64,000 bases of DNA from Jezberella montanilacus (GTDB taxonomy: Bacteria > Pseudomonadota > Gammaproteobacteria > Burkholderiales > Burkholderiaceae_B). The stretch covers positions 744,001 through 808,000 of the forward strand of contig NZ_PVTV01000011.1 of NCBI RefSeq assembly GCF_003003055.1, in the 5' to 3' direction. Shown here piece after piece: positions 43,534 to 52,480 of this stretch. Position 1 is the first letter of the stretch. Each line of letters opens with the position of its first letter. The position numbers were made by a program, and so were the translations under genes. The notes below the pieces were generated by a model. The model was not told the DNA's origin. It saw nothing but the letters and a program-made list of their open reading frames with translations, and did no database searches.

Positions 43534-44577
43534 ATGACTTTATACGCTCAGGACGCTCGTTTCACCCTCCTCATTGATTGGCTGTCCAAATTGGGCACCG
43601 AATTGTCTATCGATCCGACAAGCGTGGTAGCCGCCTCGAGTGACGCCAGTTTTCGCCGTTATTTCAGGGTCTCGGCCACTACCAGAACCTTGGTGGTGAT
43701 GGATGCGCCACCGCCCAACGAAGACTGTCGTCCCTTTATCGATGTGACGCAACGACTGATAGATGCCGGACTCAATGTCCCGCACGTTATTAGGGAAAAC
43801 CTTAGTCTGGGATTTCTGCTTTTGACTGACCTTGGTCCTACCACTTACTACGATCGAATCGAAAATGGCATTGATGACCCAAGTCTTCAAAACATGTATC
43901 GGCAGGCCGTGAGCGCCCTTGTCCAAGTACAGCAAGCTCGAAAAGACGGTCTAGCCGTTTACGATGCGCCTCGGCTCAAAGCCGAACTTAGTTTATTTAA
44001 TGACTGGTATCTGTCAGTGCATTACAAAATGACTCTCGATGGGACTCAGGCTCAAGCGATCGATCAGGTATTCGACCTGTTGGTACAACACAACTCGGCT
44101 CAACCGAGCGTGTTCGTCCATCGTGATTTTCACTCTCCGAATCTGATGTATTGCGCTGAGGCTCAGTACGGGCCAAATCCCGGCATTTTGGATTACCAAG
44201 ACGCTGTTTCCGGGCCAATCACCTACGACCTTGCATCACTAGTCATGGATGCCCGCACCACGTGGGAAGAACCGCAACAACTAGATTGGGCGATCCGTTA
44301 TTGGGAGCAAGCCCGTAAGGCAGGGCTGCCGGTGCCGACAGACTTTGCAGACTTTCACCGAGATTACGAGTGGATGGGTCTACAAAGAAACCTAAGGATT
44401 CTCGGGGTCTTTGCTCGCTTAAATTACCGCGACCATAAAGCCCATTATCTGGCTCACCTCCCACGGGTCAACCAATACGTCAGACAGGTCGCCGGGCGTT
44501 ATCTGGCGTTTCGGCCCCTGATCAAACTGCTCGATCAACTGGACAACATCCAGCCATCTGTCGGATATACCTTTTAA
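43534..44577 (+). CDS. amgK: N-acetylmuramate/N-acetylglucosamine kinase (AmgK-type)
   Basis: Aminoglycoside-phosphotransferase-fold sugar kinase of 347 residues that phosphorylates MurNAc or GlcNAc at the anomeric carbon in the peptidoglycan recycling shortcut. The kinase motifs are VFVHRDFHSPNLMY (catalytic Asp and Asn) and GILDYQDAVSGP (metal-binding Asp). The substrate assignment rests on the next gene, a MurU-type nucleotidyltransferase, whose start overlaps this stop as TAATG; this pairing is characteristic. Divergent from lptD with 164 bases between. Confidence 0.9.
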   Translation: MTLYAQDARFTLLIDWLSKLGTELSIDPTSVVAASSDASFRRYFRVSATTRTLVVMDAPPPNEDCRPFIDVTQRLIDAGLNVPHVIRENLSLGFLLLTDLGPTTYYDRIENGIDDPSLQNMYRQAVSALVQVQQARKDGLAVYDAPRLKAELSLFNDWYLSVHYKMTLDGTQAQAIDQVFDLLVQHNSAQPSVFVHRDFHSPNLMYCAEAQYGPNPGILDYQDAVSGPITYDLASLVMDARTTWEEPQQLDWAIRYWEQARKAGLPVPTDFADFHRDYEWMGLQRNLRILGVFARLNYRDHKAHYLAHLPRVNQYVRQVAGRYLAFRPLIKLLDQLDNIQPSVGYTF

Positions 44578-45296
44578 TGAGAGCCATGATTCTGGCGGCA
44601 GGTCGGGGCGAAAGAATGCGCCCGCTCACCGATCATCTGCCCAAGCCCTTGCTAAGCGTGGGCGGAAAGCCTCTGATTGTCTGGCATCTGCTTAAGCTGG
44701 CTCAGGCAGGCATTACTGATATCGTCATTAACCACGCGTGGCTGGGTGAAAAGATCGAGGCTACTTTAGGGGATGGAGGCGAGTTTGGGGTTCAACTTCA
44801 GTACTCGTCTGAAATCAGCGCACTCGAAACTGCCGGTGGTATTGCCACGGCACTTCACAAACTTGGGACGGACCCGTTTTTAGTGATCAACGGGGATATC
44901 TGGTGTGACTGGAACCCGTCGCACGCGGCTGAAATCGCCAACCGCTTGACTCGAACTGGTTTGCTCGCCTGGTTACTCATGGTACCGAATCCTCTTCACA
45001 ATCCATCGGGGGACTTCACCTTAAACCCGGCCGGGCAGCTCACTCAGCACAAATCGCAATTAACCGCCCTAACTTTTTCAGGCATCGGTGTTTATCAACC
45101 TGCTCTCTTTGCCAACACGCCGAAAGGATTGCCCGCTAAATTGGCTCCGTTACTCAGAACAGCAATGGATCATCAGCTCGTTTTGGGCGCTCGCTTTGAC
45201 GGCACTTGGATGGATGTCGGGACGCCCGAAAGGTTAAGTGAGTTGGATGAGTACCTCAGGAAGTCATTGCAGCAAGCCCCGAACCAGCTATCCTGA
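44577..45296 (+). CDS. murU: N-acetylmuramate alpha-1-phosphate uridylyltransferase (MurU-type)
   Basis: Nucleotidyltransferase of 239 residues with the Rossmann-like signature MILAAGRGERMRPLTDHLPKPLL at the N-terminus, the metal-binding FLVINGDIWCDW and the C-terminal GTWMDVGTPERL. It would make UDP-MurNAc from MurNAc-1-phosphate, bypassing de novo synthesis and giving fosfomycin tolerance in species where this was studied. It is coupled to amgK by a one-base overlap. Confidence 0.92.
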   Translation: MRAMILAAGRGERMRPLTDHLPKPLLSVGGKPLIVWHLLKLAQAGITDIVINHAWLGEKIEATLGDGGEFGVQLQYSSEISALETAGGIATALHKLGTDPFLVINGDIWCDWNPSHAAEIANRLTRTGLLAWLLMVPNPLHNPSGDFTLNPAGQLTQHKSQLTALTFSGIGVYQPALFANTPKGLPAKLAPLLRTAMDHQLVLGARFDGTWMDVGTPERLSELDEYLRKSLQQAPNQLS

Positions 45297-45372
45297 CTGA
45301 TCGCAACGCAAGATCACGCTAAAACGGTTATTCTTGCGCGCTTATCAAGTGCAGCAGAAATAGGACGTATGA

Positions 45373-45699
45373 ATGGTAATCCGTGTGCAACCGCAACGAC
45401 CAAGCTTTAAACCCATCCCCTACCAGAGAACCAGTCACCGGCGCGGCATCCCAGCCTGGCTCATCATTTTGACCATTGGTATTGCGATTGGCGCACTGGG
45501 TGTGCTTTTTTTACAAACAAGTTACGGGCCAAAACGACTATCGGCAACCGAGGCGCAAAAGTTGACAGACGAGTTAAGTAGCAGCAATATCGACCGTCAA
45601 AGATTACGCACTGAACTGGAAGAATTAAAAGCTGCGCTTGACGCGGTTCGTATCAATACCCCACCGTCCTCTGGCAGTCCCGCACCAGTTAGCCAATAA
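45373..45699 (+). CDS. Hypothetical single-pass membrane protein with coiled coil
   Basis: I do not recognise this 108-residue protein. It has a basic, proline-containing N-terminal tail of about 27 residues, one hydrophobic segment (AWLIILTIGIAIGALGVLFL, about 29-48), then a charged helix (ELSSSNIDRQRLRTELEELK) with heptad-like leucines that may form a coiled coil, and a Ser/Pro-rich end. Positive-inside reasoning puts the helix in the periplasm. It lies between murU and the GT39 gene on the same strand and may be an envelope accessory protein. Confidence 0.7.
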   Translation: MVIRVQPQRPSFKPIPYQRTSHRRGIPAWLIILTIGIAIGALGVLFLQTSYGPKRLSATEAQKLTDELSSSNIDRQRLRTELEELKAALDAVRINTPPSSGSPAPVSQ

Positions 45700-45737
45700 C
45701 GCGGGCCCGGCACATGGGACGCTAATACTTAACCCCT

Positions 45738-47306
45738 ATGCCCACGAACCCTGCAAAAATCGTGCCCCCACCACTCAGCGCCTCTCTCATGGGTCTGTTG
45801 GTATTGGGGGGGCTGATCCACGTCGGCTTTGGCTTTTTACTTGGCTTTTCTGTCGACGAGGCGCACTATGCGCTGTATGCCACAAAACTGGACTTTAGCT
45901 ATTTTGATCACCCGCCTCTTGTAGGCTGGATTCAATGGCCGCTTGTTGCGCTTCAAGCACCAATCGGTGTGCTTCGCCTCATACCCGAGGCGCTTTGGCT
46001 GCTTTCGAGCCTCTTGGCTTGGCAACTTGCACGCGATCCTGCTCTGCCAGTTCTCTTAAGAATGCCGAAAGGTGTTTCAAGCAACGCTGGGGTGGGTCCT
46101 GCGACAGGGGATCAAGTCGAGCCAGCCCAACAACGAGAGCTAGCTGGCCTGTGGGCGGTCGGTTTAATCTTGATTTCACCGGTCTTACACGTTTTAGCGG
46201 TGGGTTTATTGCCCGATACTTTGCTGATGGCGCTGACGCTTGGCTTGATGAAACTCACGCTGCATGTCTGTCAAAACAATACGATCAAGCAGATTCGTTT
46301 ACAACATTGGCTACTGCTTGGCTTGCTTCTCGGCCTGGCTGGCTTATCCAAATACACCGCGATTTTTAGCGCTCTAGCTGTGACGTTAGTCTTGCTTTGG
46401 CATTTTGGTCTGGCCGCCTTGAAGTGTCTAGGGCTTTGGCTGGCGATGGCTGTTGCCATGGTTATCGTTACCCCGGTTGTTTACTGGAATTTCACACACA
46501 ACTGGATTTCATTCGTTTATCAAATCCACCATGGGTCGGGCGGCGACTGGCAATTTAAGCGATTCCTCCTGTTCTTTTTAATCCAGCTTGGCGCCTATGG
46601 GCCCTTACTGGTCGGCGCGAGCGCCATGGCCTTATGGTTGGGCGTCAGACAAAGACAGGCAAAGGGTTTGGCTATGATGCTTTTTTTCTTCATCCCATTT
46701 GTAGTGACCGCCTATCTCGCAGGTGGCGGCGGGCTGCCGCACTGGACAGCACCTGCATGGTTAGCGGCAAGCCCTTTTGCAGCGCGACTGATTGCGCAAG
46801 ACTGGGCAAATGGTCGACGACGATTCATCAAGCTACTCGTCGTCGTGCAGGCTTTGGTGTGCTCACTCGCTTTCACCCTGCTATTTTTCGGGGGCCTACC
46901 GGGCGTCACTGCACAGGACAAGTGGGGCAAACAAAATCCCTTCGCAGACCTGTGGGGTTGGGATCAAGCAGGATCAGTGGCGAGAGATCTAGCGGTTAAA
47001 CTAGACGTGGCTGGCATATCAATCAGCAACTGGACGTTAGCAAGTCGTATGGCTTGGTACGCGCAACCGCTGGCCATTTACGTGCTTGATGATCGCTTTG
47101 ACCAGTTTGACATCTGGTTTGGGCAAATCCCCCGTAACAGCGACACGATATTTGTCAATTGGTCTCAAATGAAATTCGATCTGCCACTCAAATCCGGACA
47201 ATTCAAATCCTGCGACTTCATCGAGACGCTACCCATCGCGCGGGCTGGCAGGGAAATCTCCACTTTTGATTTTTATCACTGCAAAAGCTGGGGCGGTCGG
47301 CCTTGA
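45738..47306 (+). CDS. GT39/ArnT-like membrane glycosyltransferase
   Basis: Integral membrane glycosyltransferase of 522 residues with about ten or more hydrophobic segments. The first periplasmic loop has the catalytic acidic pair and the conserved neighbourhood VDEAHYALYATKLDFSYFDHPPLVGW, typical of the GT39/GT83 group that uses polyprenyl-phosphate sugars. The C-terminal part is a soluble periplasmic region of about 130 residues. It starts a block of four overlapping genes (flippase-like, GT9, PAP2) that look like lipid-linked sugar chemistry. The acceptor, lipid A or another glycolipid, cannot be told. Confidence 0.86.
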   Translation: MPTNPAKIVPPPLSASLMGLLVLGGLIHVGFGFLLGFSVDEAHYALYATKLDFSYFDHPPLVGWIQWPLVALQAPIGVLRLIPEALWLLSSLLAWQLARDPALPVLLRMPKGVSSNAGVGPATGDQVEPAQQRELAGLWAVGLILISPVLHVLAVGLLPDTLLMALTLGLMKLTLHVCQNNTIKQIRLQHWLLLGLLLGLAGLSKYTAIFSALAVTLVLLWHFGLAALKCLGLWLAMAVAMVIVTPVVYWNFTHNWISFVYQIHHGSGGDWQFKRFLLFFLIQLGAYGPLLVGASAMALWLGVRQRQAKGLAMMLFFFIPFVVTAYLAGGGGLPHWTAPAWLAASPFAARLIAQDWANGRRRFIKLLVVVQALVCSLAFTLLFFGGLPGVTAQDKWGKQNPFADLWGWDQAGSVARDLAVKLDVAGISISNWTLASRMAWYAQPLAIYVLDDRFDQFDIWFGQIPRNSDTIFVNWSQMKFDLPLKSGQFKSCDFIETLPIARAGREISTFDFYHCKSWGGRP

Positions 47307-48298
47307 AAACTCGTCTCAAATTCATCGGCCCCTATTTGCGGATTGGGTTCTCGATACTGCTTCTATGGCTTGCGTTTCGCGGCGTTGACTGGAAGACGCT
47401 GCGTTCTGCGGACATTGAGGTTTCGCCCAAGTGGTTGATCTTTGCAATGCTAATCATGTTGCTGGGTACCGTGCTGGCATCTTTTCGCTGGGCATGGATT
47501 GCGCGTTCTGCAGGGATCAATTTACCAATAGCACGCTTCATCAAAATCTACTTTGCCGGGCTGCTGATCAATCAAGGCTTACCGACCATGATTGGTGGGG
47601 ATAGCTACCGAGCCATTGAGGCTCACCGCCTAAGCGTGACGATCAATCCAGCAGTTGAGCCAACCAAATTGAGGATCGGTTTTTTTGTCGTGCTTTTAGA
47701 TCGGGGCCTGGGCTTCGTTGGTAACAATATCGTCGGGGCGAGCGGATTGATTTTTGCAGGCTCACTGATCACCGCTTGGGCCACTACTCTAGGTGTTGCT
47801 GTATTGGCTGCAATGCTCGGTGGGATGGCTCTCTGCGCTCTCTTGCTTGCTTGGCCGACATCGCATTCACTGGTCAATATTGTGCTGAAAAAATTACATC
47901 TGTCTGCCGGCTTGCCAGCACTGACTATCGCGCTGGGGTCACCCACCTTTATTGTTCAGTTAATGCTTTCTGTTGCCGTTCACCTTTGCGGAATCTGTGG
48001 TTTCGGATTTTGTTTACGGGCCTATGGCGCAGCGGTGCCAATTGAAGCCTTGATGGTTGCATTGCCCGCACTAGGTCTACTGACGCTACTACCGATCAGT
48101 ATTTCTGGCTGGGGCTTACGCGAAAGTACCTTTGCGACGGTGCTGGTCTTGTGGAACGTCGATCCAACTATTACGCTAATTAGCTCAGTGAGCTTCGGAC
48201 TAGTCAACTTGCTCACGAGTTTGCCTGGTGCCTGGGCGCTCCTTCAACGTGCCAGACATCACCATCCAACCCAACAAAGCGAGCTTAGCAAATCATGA
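47303..48298 (+). CDS. UPF0104/MprF-flippase-like membrane protein
   Basis: Membrane protein of 331 residues with eight or so hydrophobic segments, starting at a TTG that overlaps the GT39 stop. Conserved family spots include FRWAWIARSAGINLPI, YFAGLLINQGLPTMIGGDSYRA and ISGWGLRESTFA. The family includes the flippase half of lysylphosphatidylglycerol synthase and other proteins of unknown role in lipid or glycolipid transport. Here it may move or hand over the lipid-linked sugar used by the GT39 enzyme. Confidence 0.83.
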   Translation: MKTRLKFIGPYLRIGFSILLLWLAFRGVDWKTLRSADIEVSPKWLIFAMLIMLLGTVLASFRWAWIARSAGINLPIARFIKIYFAGLLINQGLPTMIGGDSYRAIEAHRLSVTINPAVEPTKLRIGFFVVLLDRGLGFVGNNIVGASGLIFAGSLITAWATTLGVAVLAAMLGGMALCALLLAWPTSHSLVNIVLKKLHLSAGLPALTIALGSPTFIVQLMLSVAVHLCGICGFGFCLRAYGAAVPIEALMVALPALGLLTLLPISISGWGLRESTFATVLVLWNVDPTITLISSVSFGLVNLLTSLPGAWALLQRARHHHPTQQSELSKS

Positions 48299-49575
48299 GT
48301 ATCAGCGTTGACACCATGCGAGCGATTGACAGACGGGTCGGGGTACCGCTGTGTGCATTGATGAGTCCTTTCGTTCGAATCGCAGACTGGATAAAAAATT
48401 TAATCAAGTCGGCTCCTGCCTCTCCAGAAAAACTGCTTTTTATTGAATTATCAGAGATGGGCAGCGCAATCATTGTTGACCCAGCCATGCGGGATGCTCA
48501 AGCGCGAGGGGCTGAAATCTTTTTTCTGATTTTCAAAAGTAATCGAGCCAGTCTGACGCTGCTAAATACTGTCAAACCAGAGAACATTTTCACGATCGAC
48601 GCCTCCGGACTGATCAGTCTTGTTCGTGACACTTTAAAATTTTTGCTCGATGCCAGGCGACGAAACATCGACACGGTGATCGATCTCGAACTGTTCTCTC
48701 GTTTCACTGCCTTGCTAACGGGCTTGTGCGGTGCGCGCAGGCGAGTGGGTTACGATATTTTTCACGGTGAGGGACTCTGGCGCGGCTCGATGTTGACCCA
48801 TAAAGTTCACTACAACCCCCATCAGCACATTGCAAAAAATTTTCTTGCCTTGGTCTATGCCGCTTTCAGTCATCACAAAGAACTCCCGTATAGCAAAGTC
48901 CATTTTCCAGATTCTGCGATACAAATTGCTCAGGCTCACATCGAACCCTCAATGCATCAAAATGTGATGAATCGAATTGAAGCGCTGGCCAAAGCCAATG
49001 GTCTGGAATACCGCCACGGCACACACCCCCTGTTTCTGATCAATCCGAATGCAAGTGAATTACTGGTTCAAAGAAGATGGGCGCCCGAAAGCTTCTCAGC
49101 CTTGATCATCGCCATTGAACGTCAATGGCCCGACAGTCTGATTCTGATCACCGGGTCACCCGAAGAGAATGCCTATGCAGAGAAAGTAAGGCTTGGGGCC
49201 AACGTTGCAAACGCCTTGAACTTTGCTGGTCAAGTGAAATTCAGCGAGCTGCCAACCCTTTACACCATCGCAGATGTCATGGTCACGAACGATTCGGGTC
49301 CTGGGCATTTCTCGTCGGTTACCGACTTGCACACCGTTGTACTGTTTGGCCCCGAAACCCCTGCTTTATATGGCTCATTGGGTAAATCCATCCCCATCAC
49401 GGCTGAGCTGGCCTGTTCACCGTGTGTCAGCGCAGCCAATCACCGTAAAACGCCCTGTCACGATAACGTATGCATGAAAGCGATTACCGTCCAGCAAGTG
49501 ATGAACAAGGTTCTGGTTCAATATGAAGCTGCCGTGTCACATCAAGCGTTTCATCGCTCGGTCCTGCTGAATTGA
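48295..49575 (+). CDS. Glycosyltransferase family 9 (heptosyltransferase-like)
   Basis: GT-B fold transferase of 426 residues. It has a long N-terminal lead of about 40 residues before the first strand (KLLFIELSEMGSAIIVDPA), the central acceptor region with VGYDIFHGEGLWRGSML, and the donor-site signature NDSGPGHFSSVTDLHTVVLFGPETPALYG near the C-terminus, typical of ADP-heptose:LPS heptosyltransferases. A conserved cysteine-rich tail (ACSPCVSAANHRKTPCHDN) follows. It overlaps both neighbours by 1-4 bases. It may add a sugar to LPS core or to a related glycolipid. Confidence 0.86.
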   Translation: MSISVDTMRAIDRRVGVPLCALMSPFVRIADWIKNLIKSAPASPEKLLFIELSEMGSAIIVDPAMRDAQARGAEIFFLIFKSNRASLTLLNTVKPENIFTIDASGLISLVRDTLKFLLDARRRNIDTVIDLELFSRFTALLTGLCGARRRVGYDIFHGEGLWRGSMLTHKVHYNPHQHIAKNFLALVYAAFSHHKELPYSKVHFPDSAIQIAQAHIEPSMHQNVMNRIEALAKANGLEYRHGTHPLFLINPNASELLVQRRWAPESFSALIIAIERQWPDSLILITGSPEENAYAEKVRLGANVANALNFAGQVKFSELPTLYTIADVMVTNDSGPGHFSSVTDLHTVVLFGPETPALYGSLGKSIPITAELACSPCVSAANHRKTPCHDNVCMKAITVQQVMNKVLVQYEAAVSHQAFHRSVLLN

Positions 49576-50405
49576 TGACTGTTGATCACACAGTGAGCAG
49601 TCTCAAAGCGCCAAACGATATAAATCGGTCGTTTAGTCCATGGTATTGGCTGTTACCGATACTGCCTTTACTCGTTTGGGCTATTGCTCACTTCACGGCT
49701 CCAGAACCGGCTTTGTTTTATTTTATTAATCAGCGGACTCAGCGTTTGTCTGACAGTTTTTGGGGATTTTTTGTTTTTCTTGGAAATGGTTGGGGCCTTT
49801 ACTCGCTGGTATTTCCCTTGGTGCTCATTGCCCCTCGTTTGCTAGCGGCGGGCGCACTAAGTGGTTTGATTGCCGGACTCGCCTCTCGAACGCTCAAGCT
49901 CGCGTTAGATTTCCCAAGACCTGCGAGCGTGCTGGACCTCAGCACTTTTCATATTGTCGGCAACCCCTTGCTTCACTTGTCCTTACCGTCTGGGCACACG
50001 CTGACCGCCTTTGCAGTGGCGACTGCGTTTTATTTTTCGATCAATGCAGCAAAAAGAAAATACGCCTGGATCTTTTTCTTGATCGCTACAGGCACGGGGT
50101 TTGCAAGGATTGCAGTTGGCGCTCACTGGCCAGCCGATGTGCTTGCGGGTGCTTCGGTCGGCATCCTCAGTGGTCTGCTCGGTGCCAGTCTCTGTAACCG
50201 GATGCACACCGCCTCATTCACTACAAAATCCCGACTCACTTGGATTTTCATGATTGGTGCGCTCTTGGATGCTTATATGCTTTCGTCCACCGTACTCGAT
50301 TTCGACAGCAATCATCCCTATCAAGTTCTAGGGATGATTGTGCTTGCCCTGACCCTGTTCAGCCTGGCAATCAAGGTCGTGGCCGACAGCCGTCATCGGG
50401 CTTGA
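49575..50405 (+). CDS. PAP2 family phosphatase
   Basis: Membrane phosphatase of 276 residues with the three-part lipid-phosphatase signature: KLALDFPRP (KX6RP-like), SLPSGHTLTAFA (PSGH) and ARIAVGAHWPADVLAG (the SRX5HX3D motif with Ala for Ser). About six hydrophobic segments. The ATG at 49575 overlaps the GT9 stop; a TTG one codon earlier is also possible. Likely substrates are undecaprenyl diphosphate or a lipid A phosphate. Either would fit the upstream block, where removing a phosphate would recycle the lipid carrier after transfer. Confidence 0.87.
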   Translation: MTVDHTVSSLKAPNDINRSFSPWYWLLPILPLLVWAIAHFTAPEPALFYFINQRTQRLSDSFWGFFVFLGNGWGLYSLVFPLVLIAPRLLAAGALSGLIAGLASRTLKLALDFPRPASVLDLSTFHIVGNPLLHLSLPSGHTLTAFAVATAFYFSINAAKRKYAWIFFLIATGTGFARIAVGAHWPADVLAGASVGILSGLLGASLCNRMHTASFTTKSRLTWIFMIGALLDAYMLSSTVLDFDSNHPYQVLGMIVLALTLFSLAIKVVADSRHRA

Positions 50406-50419
50406 TCACCTCAGCCTCG

Positions 50420-51382
50420 TCAACGCGATAGCTTTAATTGCGCCAAGCGCTTCTCTTGTCGTGCAATCAAGCGATTCAAATCAGCCAGATCCATCGCCGA
50501 TAAACTCGGACCAGGCTTACGCACCGTTGCACTAGCGATGGCACCGCGTGCTGCCAGAATGTGCTTTCTAACCGCCAGGCCAATATTCTGTTGCTGCTCG
50601 TAGCGCGCCAAGGGCAGATAAGCGTCAAAGATATCGAAAGCAGCATCCACGTCACCCCGTGCGTAAGCCGCGCATACATCCACCATCATCTCCGGATAAG
50701 CAAAACCTGTCATGGCACCGTCAGCACCTCTGACAAGTTCTTCTGGCAAAAATAAACCACCCCCGTTGCCAGTGAGGATGGACACACGTCTGAGTTCGCC
50801 CTTATCACTTGCGGCACGGATAGCCGATAGTTTGGCGAGTCCTGGTGAATCTTCATGTTTAAACATCACACAACGAGGCGAGTTTTTCAAAATACTAAGC
50901 ACTACCCTGGTCGACATCTGCACGCCCGTGGCCACGGGATGATCTTGCAATACCCACGGCACATCGGATCCAAGTGTGTGATTAACCATGTCGAAATAAG
51001 CAAGGATCTGATCATCTGTTCTCACAGTGGCAGCAGGCGCAACCATGACACCGGCGGCACCCATATCCATCACGCTTTTGGTCAACTCGCCCATCGATGC
51101 GAACCCAGCCGCCGACGCCCCCACCACCACAGGCACCCTACCCGCTACTCTAGCCAGCACACGCTTTACAAACAGTTTTGACTCTTCAGCCGTCAATTTG
51201 GGCGCCTCGCCCATGATCCCCAGAATCGTCAGTCCAGTCACCCCGCTTTCAAGCGAAAAGTCGACCATCCGATCAGTACTATCCAGATCAAGTGCCCCAT
51301 CGTCTTTGAAGGGAGTGACCGTGATCAGGTACACCCCTTTTGCAGATTCGTTCAGCGTGTTCATGAAATGTGAATTGCCCAT
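50420..51382 (-). CDS. DapA-like (dihydrodipicolinate synthase family) aldolase of unknown substrate
   Basis: Class I aldolase fold, 320 residues. The substrate-carboxylate segment GIMGEAPKLTAEE (55-67) and the Schiff-base Lys175 in MFKHEDSPG are present. The tyrosine region that in DapA reads YNVP is VLQDHPVATG here (residues 144-153), so a different chemistry from true dihydrodipicolinate synthase is expected. An alternative ATG six codons in (51364) is possible. It is divergent from a Bug receptor gene, a common association in Alcaligenaceae, which suggests catabolism of the imported acid. Confidence 0.87.
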   Translation of the reverse strand: MGNSHFMNTLNESAKGVYLITVTPFKDDGALDLDSTDRMVDFSLESGVTGLTILGIMGEAPKLTAEESKLFVKRVLARVAGRVPVVVGASAAGFASMGELTKSVMDMGAAGVMVAPAATVRTDDQILAYFDMVNHTLGSDVPWVLQDHPVATGVQMSTRVVLSILKNSPRCVMFKHEDSPGLAKLSAIRAASDKGELRRVSILTGNGGGLFLPEELVRGADGAMTGFAYPEMMVDVCAAYARGDVDAAFDIFDAYLPLARYEQQQNIGLAVRKHILAARGAIASATVRKPGPSLSAMDLADLNRLIARQEKRLAQLKLSR

Positions 51383-51433
51383 TTTGATCTAAACAAATAG
51401 TCTAAGCGATTCACTCACGTTTTGGAGTCGACT

Positions 51434-52420
51434 TTGAGATTTCTTTCTGCCAATTACCGCTCACTTTTTGTGTCAATCATCGCGTCGATTGGGTTCTGTG
51501 GCGCGACGATGGCGCAGGATTTCCCGAAACAGCCAATCAAACTGGTTGTTCCCTGGGCACCCGGCGGTAATGTCGACATCACAGCACGGGCAGTTGCCCC
51601 CGCGTTGAGCGATATTTTGGGACAACAAGTTGTCGTCGAGAACAAACCCGGTGCTGGCGGTTTCATTGGCACAACAGGGGTGGTTAGGTCTGCCGCTGAT
51701 GGCTACACCTTGATGCTTGGTTCGAGTGGCTCAATTTCTGTAGGGCCTGCGCTGACCAGAAACCCGCCTTATGATCCGACAAAAGACCTGGTAGCCGTTG
51801 GCCCGATTCATTCGGTGCCCATGGTGTTAACCGTTGCAGCCAAGGGCAGCATTAAAAACTTTGCTGAGTATGTTGCCCGTGCCAAGCAAGCAGACAACCG
51901 GGTTTCAATTGGTTCTGCGGGCAATGGCTCCAGCCAACATCTCGTGCTCGAATTATTGGCTTATCGATTAGGTATCAAACTTAATCACATCCCTTATAAA
52001 GGCAGCGGCCCAGCCAACAATGATCTCTTGGGTAATCAAATTGATTCAATGATGGATCAATTGACAGCCTCAATCGGGCATATCCGCAGCGGCAGCTTGA
52101 TCGCCATTGCTCAGAGCGGCAAGCGACGATCAGCCCTGATACCAGATGTTCCCACTTTCGAAGAACTCGGTGTGAAAGACTTTGACATGGTGACTTACAC
52201 AGGCATCTTCGGGCCTGTAGGTATGCCACCAGCCGTGCTGGATAGGCTGACAGACGCACTCAAACAGGCCTTAGCAACGACCTTAGTGAAAGAGCGCTTC
52301 GATAATCTGGGTGTGGATATCATCACCCTTGATCGCAAGGCCTTCCAGGAATATGTCAATAAGGATTTTCGTAATTCACAAGAAATCGGCAAGGCGGCAA
52401 ATATCGTTATTAATGAATAA
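51434..52420 (+). CDS. Bug/TctC family solute-binding protein (fifth)
   Basis: A receptor of 328 residues with signal peptide about 1-28 (ending GATMAQ), FPKQPIKLVVPWAPGGNVD, ENKPGAGGFIG and HIPYKGSGPANN. There is no ATG; I choose the TTG at 51434, which has a GGAG six bases upstream and begins right at the signal peptide (MRFLSANYRS), over the TTG at 51422. It is divergent from the DapA-like gene across about 50 bases, so both are likely induced together. It is separated from the other four Bug genes by 31 kb. Confidence 0.88.
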   Translation: MRFLSANYRSLFVSIIASIGFCGATMAQDFPKQPIKLVVPWAPGGNVDITARAVAPALSDILGQQVVVENKPGAGGFIGTTGVVRSAADGYTLMLGSSGSISVGPALTRNPPYDPTKDLVAVGPIHSVPMVLTVAAKGSIKNFAEYVARAKQADNRVSIGSAGNGSSQHLVLELLAYRLGIKLNHIPYKGSGPANNDLLGNQIDSMMDQLTASIGHIRSGSLIAIAQSGKRRSALIPDVPTFEELGVKDFDMVTYTGIFGPVGMPPAVLDRLTDALKQALATTLVKERFDNLGVDIITLDRKAFQEYVNKDFRNSQEIGKAANIVINE

Positions 52421-52480
52421 GGCGGTATTAGCGTTTAGGTCAGTTTTGTCAACCGGGTTGACGGGAAGCGCGTTATTTGA

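Noticed and set aside
50420-51382. Annotation as dapA (4-hydroxy-tetrahydrodipicolinate synthase)
   Set aside because: The tyrosine motif of true DapA is replaced by QDHP, and the gene partners with a Bug receptor, not with lysine genes.
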